From contig VXTR01000075.1 in NCBI GenBank assembly GCA_009837355.1, positions 1-64,000 of the forward strand: a stretch of DNA of 64,000 nt, in the 5' to 3' direction. The notes under the pieces are model-generated. The model searched no databases, had not been told where the DNA came from, and saw nothing but the letters and a program-made list of their open reading frames with translations. The position numbers were made by a program, and so were the translations under genes. The number at the start of each line of letters is the position of its first letter. The stretch's first letter is position 1. Shown here piece by piece: positions 39,657 to 48,307 of the stretch. The stretch is from Chloroflexota bacterium. GTDB taxonomy: Bacteria > Chloroflexota > Dehalococcoidia > Lucifugimonadales > UBA3495.

Positions 39657-41447
39657 CTGAAGACCCAAGACTGCGGCGAACTGCACGCCGCCCATGAGGG
39701 TTCCACCACTACGCTGGCCGGCTGGGTCAGCCGCCGGCGAGACCACGGCGGAATCATTTTCATAGATTTACGCGATCGTTCCGGGTTCGTGCAAGTGGTG
39801 CTCAATCCCGAGCATCTGTCCCAGGCAGATTACGATGTGGCTGAACGCCTACGCTCAGAATGGTGCGTGCAGGTTACGGGAACCGTCCGCAAGCGGCCGG
39901 AGGGCTCCGAGAACCCGGCTTTGGCCACCGGCGACGTGGAGGTGATGGCGGAAAGCGTCACCGCGCTCAACCAGTCACTGACGCCGCCTTTCTACATTAC
40001 TGACGATGTTCACGCGGATGAAAGCCTGCGCCTGCGCTACCGATATTTGGACCTGCGGCGGCCGGCGATGCAGGAAAATCTGCGTCTGCGTCATCAAGTG
40101 GTGAAGTATATACGCGATTACCTGGATGGCCATGGTTTCCTGGAAATAGAAACGCCGATCCTCATCAAGAGTACGCCGGAGGGGGCGCGGGACTTTCTGG
40201 TGCCCAGTCGGATGCAGCCGGGCAGTTTTTACGCTTTACCTCAATCACCGCAGCAACTCAAGCAGTTGCTGATGGTAAGCGGGGTGGAACGGTACTTCCA
40301 GATTGCCCGCTGCTTCCGGGATGAAGACCTGCGCGCCGACCGCCAGCCGGAATTCACCCAACTGGACCTGGAAATGAGTTTTGTCAACGAATCGGACGTG
40401 CTAACCCTCATCGAGGGGCTGTACGCCGGCATCGTTCGGGAATTGACACCCAAGTTCAAGGTCAAGACGCCGTTCCCATACCTCACCTATGCCGACGCCA
40501 TGGCGCGCTACGGCAGCGACAAACCCGACCTGCGCTACGGTTTGGAAATGGCCGACGTGAGCGACCTGGCCGCCGAAACTGAATTCCGCGTCTTCCACGG
40601 CATCCTCGACCGGGGTGGCATTATCAAAGCTATGGCCGTGCCGGGACAGGGCGGCCTTTCCGGCTCCGACATGCGCCGCATGGAGGAAGTTGCCAAAGAG
40701 TTTGGAGCGGGCGGCATGAGCCACGTCAGGTTGACCGGCGAGGGGCCGGCGGGCACCCTCGCGGAGGAAGACGCGCTGCTGTCTCCCGGTCTGAGAATGC
40801 CGATTGAATGGGTAATTCGCCTGGCAGAACGGGCCGGCGCCAACCGGGGCGACCTGATAATCCTGATGGCCGGCTCCCCAAAGCTGGCGAACCAATGGCT
40901 GGCGTCCATGCGCTCCTACCTAGCCGAGCGTCTGGAACTGGCCGACCCGCACACGCTGGCCTTCGCTTTCGTCACCGACTTTCCAATGTTCGAATGGGAT
41001 GACGATGCTCATCGCTGGGATTCGACGCATCATCCCTTCACGGCGCCAGCCTCAGGCCATGAAGAGATGCTGGACGGGGATGATCTTGCCAACATCCCAT
41101 CGCGGGCTTACGACCTGGTATGTAACGGCTCGGAGCTGGCCAGCGGTAGCATTCGAATCCACCAACGTGAGTTGCAGGAAAAAATCTTCGGCATCCTGGG
41201 CTACACACCTGAGCAGGTGCAGGAGCGTTTCGGTCACATCCTTGAGGCCTTCGACTATGGCGCGCCGCCCCATGGTGGAATCGCTCCCGGCATCGACCGA
41301 CTGGTAGCTATACTTGCCGGGGCCGATTCGCTGCGGGAAGTAATCGCCTTCCCCAAGACGCAGAGCGGCTCCGACCTGCTTTTCGGCGCGCCGGCAGCAG
41401 TTGATTTCTCGCAACTGAAAGACTTGGGAATCCGGACAGTGGAATAA
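39657..41447 (+). CDS. aspS: Aspartyl-tRNA synthetase, apparent CTG start
   Basis: [47 protein letters not shown] aligns with the AspRS N-terminus and lies upstream of the supplied GTG ORF start at 39789. Class II motifs and [12 protein letters not shown] present. Confidence 0.93.
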   Translation: MKTQDCGELHAAHEGSTTTLAGWVSRRRDHGGIIFIDLRDRSGFVQVVLNPEHLSQADYDVAERLRSEWCVQVTGTVRKRPEGSENPALATGDVEVMAESVTALNQSLTPPFYITDDVHADESLRLRYRYLDLRRPAMQENLRLRHQVVKYIRDYLDGHGFLEIETPILIKSTPEGARDFLVPSRMQPGSFYALPQSPQQLKQLLMVSGVERYFQIARCFRDEDLRADRQPEFTQLDLEMSFVNESDVLTLIEGLYAGIVRELTPKFKVKTPFPYLTYADAMARYGSDKPDLRYGLEMADVSDLAAETEFRVFHGILDRGGIIKAMAVPGQGGLSGSDMRRMEEVAKEFGAGGMSHVRLTGEGPAGTLAEEDALLSPGLRMPIEWVIRLAERAGANRGDLIILMAGSPKLANQWLASMRSYLAERLELADPHTLAFAFVTDFPMFEWDDDAHRWDSTHHPFTAPASGHEEMLDGDDLANIPSRAYDLVCNGSELASGSIRIHQRELQEKIFGILGYTPEQVQERFGHILEAFDYGAPPHGGIAPGIDRLVAILAGADSLREVIAFPKTQSGSDLLFGAPAAVDFSQLKDLGIRTVE

Positions 41448-41470
41448 CGGCAATCTGGAGGAAGAGCAAG

Positions 41471-42658
41471 ATGACCCAATTCAACTACGACGGTCTGTTC
41501 GCGGGCAATGCGCCGATAACCACTCGGAGCGCGAACCGGAACGCCAAGTACGACTTTGCAGTCGCCTATCCCGACCCCGACACTCTACCGCTGGAGGGTC
41601 TCGTTGACTCGCTCCGCGTCGCGTTGGAACGCGAAGGGAGGGAACTGGCATATTACCCGGTGGCAGCAGGTTACCCTCCGCTGCGGGAGCTGGTCGCCGA
41701 CAAGCTCCGCCGTGACCGCGAGATGGATGTGTCCGCCGACGACATCATTCTCACCTCTGGCTCCGGGGAAGCTATTAATATGCTCATCCAAGCCCTTACC
41801 GACCCCGGCGACGTGCTGCTGACCGAAGAGTACGTGTATCTCGGCACCATGCGCCAGATGCGGCTCTGGAGCGCGCAAGTAGTGGGGGTGAAATGCGACG
41901 ATCAGGGTCTGATTCCTGAGGCATTGGATGAGACCATCCGCGCCCAGACCGCTGCTGGCCGGCGGGTCAAGTTCCTGTACACCATCCCTACCTTCCAGAA
42001 CCCGTTGGGGTGGACGATGACCCTGGAGCGCCGCCAGCGCACTTTGGAAATCTGCCAGAGTCACGGCGTTCCAATCCTTGAAGACGACTGCTATGTTGAC
42101 CTACGCTTTGAAGGCGAAGACGTTACCTCAATGGGCAGCATGGACGACAGCGGTCAGGTGCTCTACGTCGGCTCGATGTCCAAGATTATCGCGCCCGGCG
42201 TCCGCATGGGCTATCTGGTCGCTCCTGAAGAAGTTCGCCAGCGTGCGCTGAGCTTCAAGTCCGGCGGCGTCAACCAGTTTGCCGCCCTGGCCATTGAGGA
42301 GTACCTTCGCAACCACATGTACGACCATATTGACGAGGAAAACCAGGCCTTGCGGGTCAAACGCGACGCCATGCTGGCCGCTTTGGGTGAGCACTTCGGT
42401 AACCGCGCCACCTGGACCAAGCCCGAAGGCGGCTTGTATGTCTGGCTGACCATGCCGGAGGGCACAGACCTCGCCAGCCTGCAGGAGCAGTCATTCCAGG
42501 AAGGCGTCGGCTACTACAACGGGTCAATGTTCTCGCCGGAGGGGAACGGCAAGAACATGGCCCGCTTATGCTTCGGGCATCCTACCGCCGAAACCGTTTC
42601 CGAGGGAATCGCAGAACTGGCGAACATCTTTGAGCGGCACAAGATTTTCACTGGATAG
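41471..42658 (+). CDS. PLP-dependent class I/II aminotransferase (2-aminoadipate/LysN-like)
   Basis: GYPPLRELVADKL, FLYTIPTFQNPLGWTM, PILEDDCYVDLRF, VGSMSKIIAPGVRMGYLVAP. Confidence 0.92.
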   Translation: MTQFNYDGLFAGNAPITTRSANRNAKYDFAVAYPDPDTLPLEGLVDSLRVALEREGRELAYYPVAAGYPPLRELVADKLRRDREMDVSADDIILTSGSGEAINMLIQALTDPGDVLLTEEYVYLGTMRQMRLWSAQVVGVKCDDQGLIPEALDETIRAQTAAGRRVKFLYTIPTFQNPLGWTMTLERRQRTLEICQSHGVPILEDDCYVDLRFEGEDVTSMGSMDDSGQVLYVGSMSKIIAPGVRMGYLVAPEEVRQRALSFKSGGVNQFAALAIEEYLRNHMYDHIDEENQALRVKRDAMLAALGEHFGNRATWTKPEGGLYVWLTMPEGTDLASLQEQSFQEGVGYYNGSMFSPEGNGKNMARLCFGHPTAETVSEGIAELANIFERHKIFTG

Positions 42659-42683
42659 ACTGCGCCTACAGCCAGGAAAACGC

Positions 42684-42708
42684 GGGGGCGGGTTTAAAAC
42701 CCGCCCCC
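42684..42708. terminator. Bidirectional terminator palindrome between convergent genes
   Basis: GGGGGCGGGTTT-A-AAACCCGCCCCC, 12-nt arms, lying between the + strand aminotransferase and the - strand FBP aldolase/phosphatase. Confidence 0.6.
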
Positions 42709-42736
42709 AGATATTGTGCCGGACGACCTATCGGCC

Positions 42737-43912
42737 TTAGTCGCCGCCGCCGGTGGCCATCGCTTCTGCCGGTTGGTGGCCATTGGTGCGGATGGCGAAG
42801 CGATCCACCAGGTCGCCGATGCTCTGACGGAAGCCGGAGTATTCCAGTTCGCCGTAGGGCAGCATGGCCGCGCCGGACCATCCCTGTGAGCGCATGGCGA
42901 TGCCTTTTTCTTGCGCCAGCATGCGAGTATGGTCCCACGCCGGGTTATCAAAAAAGTCGGTGGAGGATTCGGCGAACTTGCCCTCGCCGTTGATGCTGAA
43001 CCCCACGCATGACACCAACGGCAGGCAGTACATGCCCGTTACTGCCGTGTTGATGGGCACCGGCATCAGCGGCATCACGTGGGAGCCGCGGGCATCGCCG
43101 CCAATGTAGTGGGCCTTGGTATAAGGAGAAATCAGTTCTTCCGGCGCCGGGAAAATACCCTGGTTACGCACCACCGCCACCGGATCATCCTTACCTGTGT
43201 AGCTGCCGGCGATGTTATGCAGCCGCGTAGCGGAGATAGCCGCCGCCGTCTGTCCGCTGTACCGCGAAACCACGCTCTCGATGGCGAATCGCTCGTTGTC
43301 CCGCAGCAGTACGGTGATCTTGTAGTAGTCCTCCGGCGCGTTCAGCGAGATGATACTGTCCCCGTCGGTGTTGTCCATGTCTATGATGTTGAAGGTGAAG
43401 CCTTCGCCCAGACGCGGCAACATAAGCCCAGCGCAGTACATCGGGTCGGCAAAGCCGAGGAACGTTGGCAGGTTGTAAGCGCCGGGGCCACACTTGTCGG
43501 CCGCCAGGACGAAGAACGACTCCGCCGGCCGCAATGGGTTCGTCTTCACCGGGTCGTGCTCAAAGGTAATTTCCGCCACGGCCGGGCCGGCACCGCGAAT
43601 GTTGCCGGAGGGGGCATCAACCAACAGGTCCTGGCCAGCGCCGTAAAGACCATATTCACGCGCGATTTCGGTTGCTTCGATGAACGAATCCCAGGCAAAC
43701 TGGTGCACCCGCTCGTCGTTGTCTCCCCGCGTATGCGTGCTGGTAATGCAGATGTCATCACCAGTATGGCCAACGTAGGCGTCGATGAGCAGACCGTCCC
43801 TGATTGCCTTGTCGGCGGCGGCGCGGACCGCTTCCATCATCCGGTCCGACGGCTTGGTGTGGCCACCGATAGAGCCAACGTCAGCCTTGAGCACGGAAAT
43901 CGTCAAATCCAT
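42737..43912 (-). CDS. Bifunctional fructose-1,6-bisphosphate aldolase/phosphatase
   Basis: TISVLKADVGSIGGHTKPSD, YVGHTGDDICITSTHTRG, DPMYCAGLMLP, AHYIGGDARGSHVMPLMPVPINTAV. Confidence 0.95.
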   Translation of the reverse strand: MDLTISVLKADVGSIGGHTKPSDRMMEAVRAAADKAIRDGLLIDAYVGHTGDDICITSTHTRGDNDERVHQFAWDSFIEATEIAREYGLYGAGQDLLVDAPSGNIRGAGPAVAEITFEHDPVKTNPLRPAESFFVLAADKCGPGAYNLPTFLGFADPMYCAGLMLPRLGEGFTFNIIDMDNTDGDSIISLNAPEDYYKITVLLRDNERFAIESVVSRYSGQTAAAISATRLHNIAGSYTGKDDPVAVVRNQGIFPAPEELISPYTKAHYIGGDARGSHVMPLMPVPINTAVTGMYCLPLVSCVGFSINGEGKFAESSTDFFDNPAWDHTRMLAQEKGIAMRSQGWSGAAMLPYGELEYSGFRQSIGDLVDRFAIRTNGHQPAEAMATGGGD

Positions 43913-43997
43913 CAGAATTCTCCCTCTTGCCGCATCAGTGAGTCCAATAAGTAAGATGATGCGGTCACTGATTGGTTTCCAGTGATTGGTAAATTGT

Positions 43998-44026
43998 ACG
44001 ATAGCATCGCCCGTTTGACACGTCAA
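43998..44026 (-). promoter_or_regulatory. Putative promoter of the FBP aldolase/phosphatase gene
   Basis: Reverse strand TTGACG (44026-44021), 17-nt spacer, TATCGT (44003-43998). Confidence 0.5.
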
Positions 44027-44027
44027 T

Positions 44028-44057
44028 TTGCCGATGTGGTGGCAATCCGGTTATAAT
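44028..44057 (+). promoter_or_regulatory. Putative divergent promoter for the 44088 gene
   Basis: TTGCCG (44028-44033), 18-nt spacer, TATAAT (44052-44057). Confidence 0.55.
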
Positions 44058-44087
44058 ACCCTTGACTCTAACGGATACCGGGTAGGG

Positions 44088-44849
44088 ATGGACGTAATCC
44101 TGCAAATACTGTCAGTGCTCTTCGTAGTGCTGTGGACAGCCCGACTTGCTTATCGGAAGGGCCGCAACCCGTTGCTATGGGCTGGAATGGCTGTGCTGCC
44201 GGTAGTGGCGGTCAGGGCCTTCGGATTGCCTGAACCCATTACGATACTGTGCATGGGGCCGATGATCGCCTTGGTGTTCGTCCGTTCACGTGCCAGCGCC
44301 GCCGCCAACGATGATGCGGTTTCAACGGTTATATGCCCCAGGTGCCAACATTCCCATGAACCGGGTCCCAGCTTCTGCACCAACTGCGGATGGGAACTCA
44401 GCCGGGTTTACGCCACCGCCGACGCTGCGCTAGAACCGACGGAATCGGTTGAATCCGTCATGGCCGCGTCAACGACCGAAACCGCCGAGCCCGATACTGC
44501 CGCAGAGCAATCCACACCGACCATATCCCCGGAACCGGTGCTGGCCTCCGAGCAAAATGCTCAGCCAGCCTCAGTGACTGCAACGACCCGGGACGAGGGC
44601 GAACCGGCTGCAGCCTTTACCTCGGCGCCGATGAAGATCACGCGACCGCTTACGGCGTCCGGCATGACGGAGGCCGGGTTGTCCCTTTTCAACCAAGGGC
44701 GTTTCCGAGAGGCCGTTGACCAGTTTACCAAGGCAATAGCCTTGGACCCGCGCTACCGGGACGCATGGGCCAATCGCGCCAAAGCCTACAGCGAGTTGGG
44801 GCTATTGGACAAAGCAGACGCCGACCAGCGACAGTTAGAAGCGATCTAA
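44088..44849 (+). CDS. Membrane-anchored zinc-ribbon plus TPR protein
   Basis: N-terminal TM segments, CPRCQHSHEPGPSFCTNCGWEL zinc ribbon, Thr/Ala/Pro/Glu-rich linker, TPR LFNQGRFREAVDQFTKAIALDPRYRDAWANRAKAYSELGLLDKA. Confidence 0.75.
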   Translation: MDVILQILSVLFVVLWTARLAYRKGRNPLLWAGMAVLPVVAVRAFGLPEPITILCMGPMIALVFVRSRASAAANDDAVSTVICPRCQHSHEPGPSFCTNCGWELSRVYATADAALEPTESVESVMAASTTETAEPDTAAEQSTPTISPEPVLASEQNAQPASVTATTRDEGEPAAAFTSAPMKITRPLTASGMTEAGLSLFNQGRFREAVDQFTKAIALDPRYRDAWANRAKAYSELGLLDKADADQRQLEAI

Positions 44850-44850
44850 C

Positions 44851-45633
44851 TCACACGGCCATGATGTGGTAGCCGGCGTCAACGGGCAGCACCGTCCCGG
44901 TAATACCCGTTGACAGGTCACTGGACAAGAAGAGCGCCGTCTTGGCAACTTCGTCCGCGGTGATGTTGCGCTGCAAGGGCGCTCGCTCGGCATGAGTACG
45001 TTTCATATCCAGGAATCCACTGATGCCACGGGCTGCCAGGGTGTCAATCGGGCCGGCGGAGATGGCGTTTACCCTGATTCCCTCGCTGCCATATTCGTGG
45101 GCCAGCTGTCGCACTTCATGCTCCAGGGCTGCCTTGGCGGTGCCCATTACGTTGTATCCGGGATAGACCCGGCTGGAAGCATGGAAGGTCATTGCGATGA
45201 CGCTGCCACCCTCGGTCATCAATGGAGCGGCGTGTTTGACCATTGGGAGCAAGGTAAAGGCGCTTATCTCCAACGCCAGTCGAAAACCATCGCGCCCGGT
45301 GTCGGCCAGACGTCCGGCCAAGTCCTCCCGGTTAGCGAAGGCGATGCTGTGTACAAGAACAGATAGCGACCCCATTTCCGAGCAGATACTCTGGAAGACT
45401 TCCTGAATCTGCCCGTCATCGGAGGCATCGCAAGGCAAGATGAGCGCGTTGTCCAGTGTGTCGGCCAACCGTGCCACCCGGTCTTTGAGCCGGTCGTTTT
45501 GATAGGTCAGAGCGACGCGCGCTCCGGCGTCGGCCAAAGCGTGGGCGATGGCCCAAGCAATGCTGCGGTCGTTAGCCACTCCAAATATGACCGCATTGCG
45601 GCCCGTCAGGTCAATGGGATACACGCGAAACAT
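44851..45633 (-). CDS. fabI: Enoyl-ACP reductase (NADH), FabI-like
   Basis: LTGRNAVIFGVANDRSIAWAIAHAL, GYNVMGTAKAALEHEVRQLAHEYG, VNAISAGPIDTLAARGI, ITGTVLPVDAGYHIMAV. Confidence 0.95.
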   Translation of the reverse strand: MFRVYPIDLTGRNAVIFGVANDRSIAWAIAHALADAGARVALTYQNDRLKDRVARLADTLDNALILPCDASDDGQIQEVFQSICSEMGSLSVLVHSIAFANREDLAGRLADTGRDGFRLALEISAFTLLPMVKHAAPLMTEGGSVIAMTFHASSRVYPGYNVMGTAKAALEHEVRQLAHEYGSEGIRVNAISAGPIDTLAARGISGFLDMKRTHAERAPLQRNITADEVAKTALFLSSDLSTGITGTVLPVDAGYHIMAV

Positions 45634-45659
45634 CTCCCAGGGTTTATTTTACGCCGGAG

Positions 45660-46655
45660 TTACCGCGCGAAGTCAGGCGCTACTTGCTCCAGGAACGTCT
45701 GCATCTGCTCTTCCTGGCGGTAAGTTGCAAATCTGACCACTATCTGGTCGGCTCCAGCCTCGGCATAGGCATGAATGCGCTCCCGGGTACGCTCGGAGTC
45801 GCCAAAGGGACCCCAGCGGTCTTCCCAGATGTTCGCGCCATAATATCCCAGCAGCCAATCCTCGGCTTCGGCTTCTCCGCGGGCGACGTCTTCATCCAGA
45901 TTAACCGTGAGGTACATCACCGAGGACATATCTTCAGGATTCCGGCCATACTCAGCACAGTAGCCTCGTACTGTTTCATTCAGCTCAATGAACTCGGCGG
46001 GCGTAGCCGAAATCGAGATTATGCCATCGGCGAAACGGGCAGCGCGCCGGGCTTGGCGCTCCCGCTGAGCGCCCTGTCCATCTCCGCGCCCGTGCCAATG
46101 TACGCCCAGGTACACGGGCACGCCGCCGGGCTGGACCGGCATCGGCTCCATTACCACTTCGTCCAGTTCAAAGTGTCGGCCGGAGAAGGAATAGGGTTGC
46201 CCCGAGCCCAGCCCTTTGATTACCTGCAGCATCTCTTCCAAACGGGGCGCTCGCGTTCGTTGGTTCACCTGAGCGTTGCGCCATTCGGCTTGCTGCATGG
46301 AGTTGAACGCGCCACCAACGCCGACGCCCAGTTGCAGCCGGCCACCGGATATCAGGTCAACGGTTCCGGCCATCTGAGCCAGGAGCACCGGATGCCGCAG
46401 CGCCATGAGCATCACCGCCGTGCCCAACCGCACCCGGGACGTGCGGGCGGCGATGGCAGCGAGCGTGGTCATCGCTTCCAAACGGGGCTTGGCCGTAAGG
46501 CTGTCGCCCACCCAAACCGAATCGATACCGGCTTCCTCAGCCCATGTCGCCAGCCGTAACACCGACTCGGCGTCGGTGGGTTTCCGGTCCGCCAACAGCA
46601 ATCCACGGGTGGGCAACAGGCAACCCAATTGCACCTTACCGGTCATTCTTAACAT
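45660..46655 (-). CDS. LLM-class flavin/F420-dependent oxidoreductase
   Basis: WAEEAGIDSVWVGDSLTAKPRLEAMTTLAAIAARTSRVRLGTAV, LISGGRLQLGVGVG. Confidence 0.9.
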   Translation of the reverse strand: MLRMTGKVQLGCLLPTRGLLLADRKPTDAESVLRLATWAEEAGIDSVWVGDSLTAKPRLEAMTTLAAIAARTSRVRLGTAVMLMALRHPVLLAQMAGTVDLISGGRLQLGVGVGGAFNSMQQAEWRNAQVNQRTRAPRLEEMLQVIKGLGSGQPYSFSGRHFELDEVVMEPMPVQPGGVPVYLGVHWHGRGDGQGAQRERQARRAARFADGIISISATPAEFIELNETVRGYCAEYGRNPEDMSSVMYLTVNLDEDVARGEAEAEDWLLGYYGANIWEDRWGPFGDSERTRERIHAYAEAGADQIVVRFATYRQEEQMQTFLEQVAPDFAR

Positions 46656-46658
46656 ACC

Positions 46659-47348
46659 TCACACTGACAATGGAGCGCGGTTGATCTCGCCGGGCTTTCG
46701 CCCCATTAACCGCTCCAACAACCCCGGCTCCATGTGTTCGTATTCCTGCAGGTCGGAACCATCGTCCAAGTCAAAGCCCATGCCCTCGCTGTAATAGAAA
46801 GCCACGGAAACGCCCATACGGGCCGCGGTGCCGACGTGCTTGCGAAAGCTGTTGCTACCGAGTTCCGGTCTGAAATACGGTATCAGGTCGTAGGGAACCA
46901 GGATAGCGTTAGTGCCACCGTCCCGGCGGGCGGGAGAGAGGGTGATGTTGTGTTGATGCTGGGCACTGCGAATGAGCTGGTGAATGTCGGACGGCTTGAT
47001 GAACGGCAGGTCGCCGGGGAGATAAAGGGCTGAAACTTCGCGCATCCGCGCGCCTTCAAAGGACTTGGTCAGCGTGTCGTTAAGATTCCGGCCCAAATCT
47101 TCTACCCAAGTTGCGCCCAGAGTCCGGGACAGGTTGCGAATTCGGTCGTCACCGCCAATCACCCAGAATGGGTCAACGCCGGCACCACGGATGGCCAGCA
47201 GTACCCGTCGCAGCATACCGATGGTCAAATCCTCACGGTCCTGAGGGCTCATCACCCGGGAAAGGCGAGTCTTACACTCCGATAGCGCCTTCATCGGCAC
47301 CACCGGCAACACTGCCGGGTTCGTGTTGCTTTCCGATTCCGTCAACAT
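46659..47348 (-). CDS. cofC: 2-phospho-L-lactate guanylyltransferase-like
   Basis: VVPMKALSECKTRLSRVMSPQDREDLTIGML, LYLPGDLPFIKPSDI; adjacent to cofD. Confidence 0.92.
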   Translation of the reverse strand: MLTESESNTNPAVLPVVPMKALSECKTRLSRVMSPQDREDLTIGMLRRVLLAIRGAGVDPFWVIGGDDRIRNLSRTLGATWVEDLGRNLNDTLTKSFEGARMREVSALYLPGDLPFIKPSDIHQLIRSAQHQHNITLSPARRDGGTNAILVPYDLIPYFRPELGSNSFRKHVGTAARMGVSVAFYYSEGMGFDLDDGSDLQEYEHMEPGLLERLMGRKPGEINRAPLSV

Positions 47349-48307
47349 CCTGCGTACTCCACCTGTTCCGCCAACTCCAGCACGACCCGCGCCAACCTAA
47401 TTTTGTCGTCGTCCGTATTCATTATAGTATCCGTCGCCGCCGCTTCCATCCCCTCCGAGAGCACTTGCTCCCATCGGCCGGCGTCTTGCCTATCCACCAC
47501 GAGGACGTCACACAGGCCAACATATTCTCTGGCTACGCCCACCACCGAAACCTCGGCGCCAAGTTCCGCCATTATTTTCCCTGCGGGACCGCGCACTGCA
47601 TCGCCACCGACAATAGGACTTACTGCCACCCGGCAACCGGAATGTGCAGTGATGGCATCCCGTACACCCGGAACCGCTAATATCGGGGCTACGCTCAAGT
47701 AGGGGTTGGAGGGGCAGAACACGATGCTATCGGCGGAAGCCAGCGCTGCGGCAAATCCCGGCGACGGCCTAGCTTGCTCAGCACCGAGGTAGTTGATGGC
47801 GTTCACTCTGGGTTCCGCACGACGGAGAACGAAGTAATCCTGCATTGACAGCGTGCCGATATCCGTTTCCAGAACCGTCCGCACCGGATCATCGCTCATG
47901 GGAACTATCTGATGCTTAATACCCAGCCGTCCAGCCAACTCACCCGTTACCTCCGATAGCGTCATACCCTGCCGCAACATCTCCGTGCGACGGATGTGCA
48001 TAGCAAAGTCTCGGTCGCCCAGATTAAACCAGGTTTCGGAACCAAGCCGCTTCAGCATCGCCAGAGTTTCGAAGGAATCGCCGGCGACGCCCCAACCCGT
48101 TTCGGGGTTGTACAAGCCGGACAAGGTATAGGTCATCGTATCGAGGTCGGGCGAAACGTGCAGGCCGTGAAACTCCTCGTCGTCACCGGTGTTCACCACG
48201 ATGGTCAACCGTTCCGGCGGAAGTACCCGCGCCAGACCCAGCGCCAATTTGGCTCCCCCGACTCCGCCGGCCAGCGCCAGCGTAAGCCCTCCGGAATACT
48301 TGCTCAT
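47342..48307 (-). CDS. cofD: 2-phospho-L-lactate transferase
   Basis: LALAGGVGGAKLALGLARVLPPE, VNTGDDEEFHGLHVSPDLDTMTYTLSGL, GWGVAGDSFETL. Confidence 0.95.
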   Translation of the reverse strand: MSKYSGGLTLALAGGVGGAKLALGLARVLPPERLTIVVNTGDDEEFHGLHVSPDLDTMTYTLSGLYNPETGWGVAGDSFETLAMLKRLGSETWFNLGDRDFAMHIRRTEMLRQGMTLSEVTGELAGRLGIKHQIVPMSDDPVRTVLETDIGTLSMQDYFVLRRAEPRVNAINYLGAEQARPSPGFAAALASADSIVFCPSNPYLSVAPILAVPGVRDAITAHSGCRVAVSPIVGGDAVRGPAGKIMAELGAEVSVVGVAREYVGLCDVLVVDRQDAGRWEQVLSEGMEAAATDTIMNTDDDKIRLARVVLELAEQVEYAGC

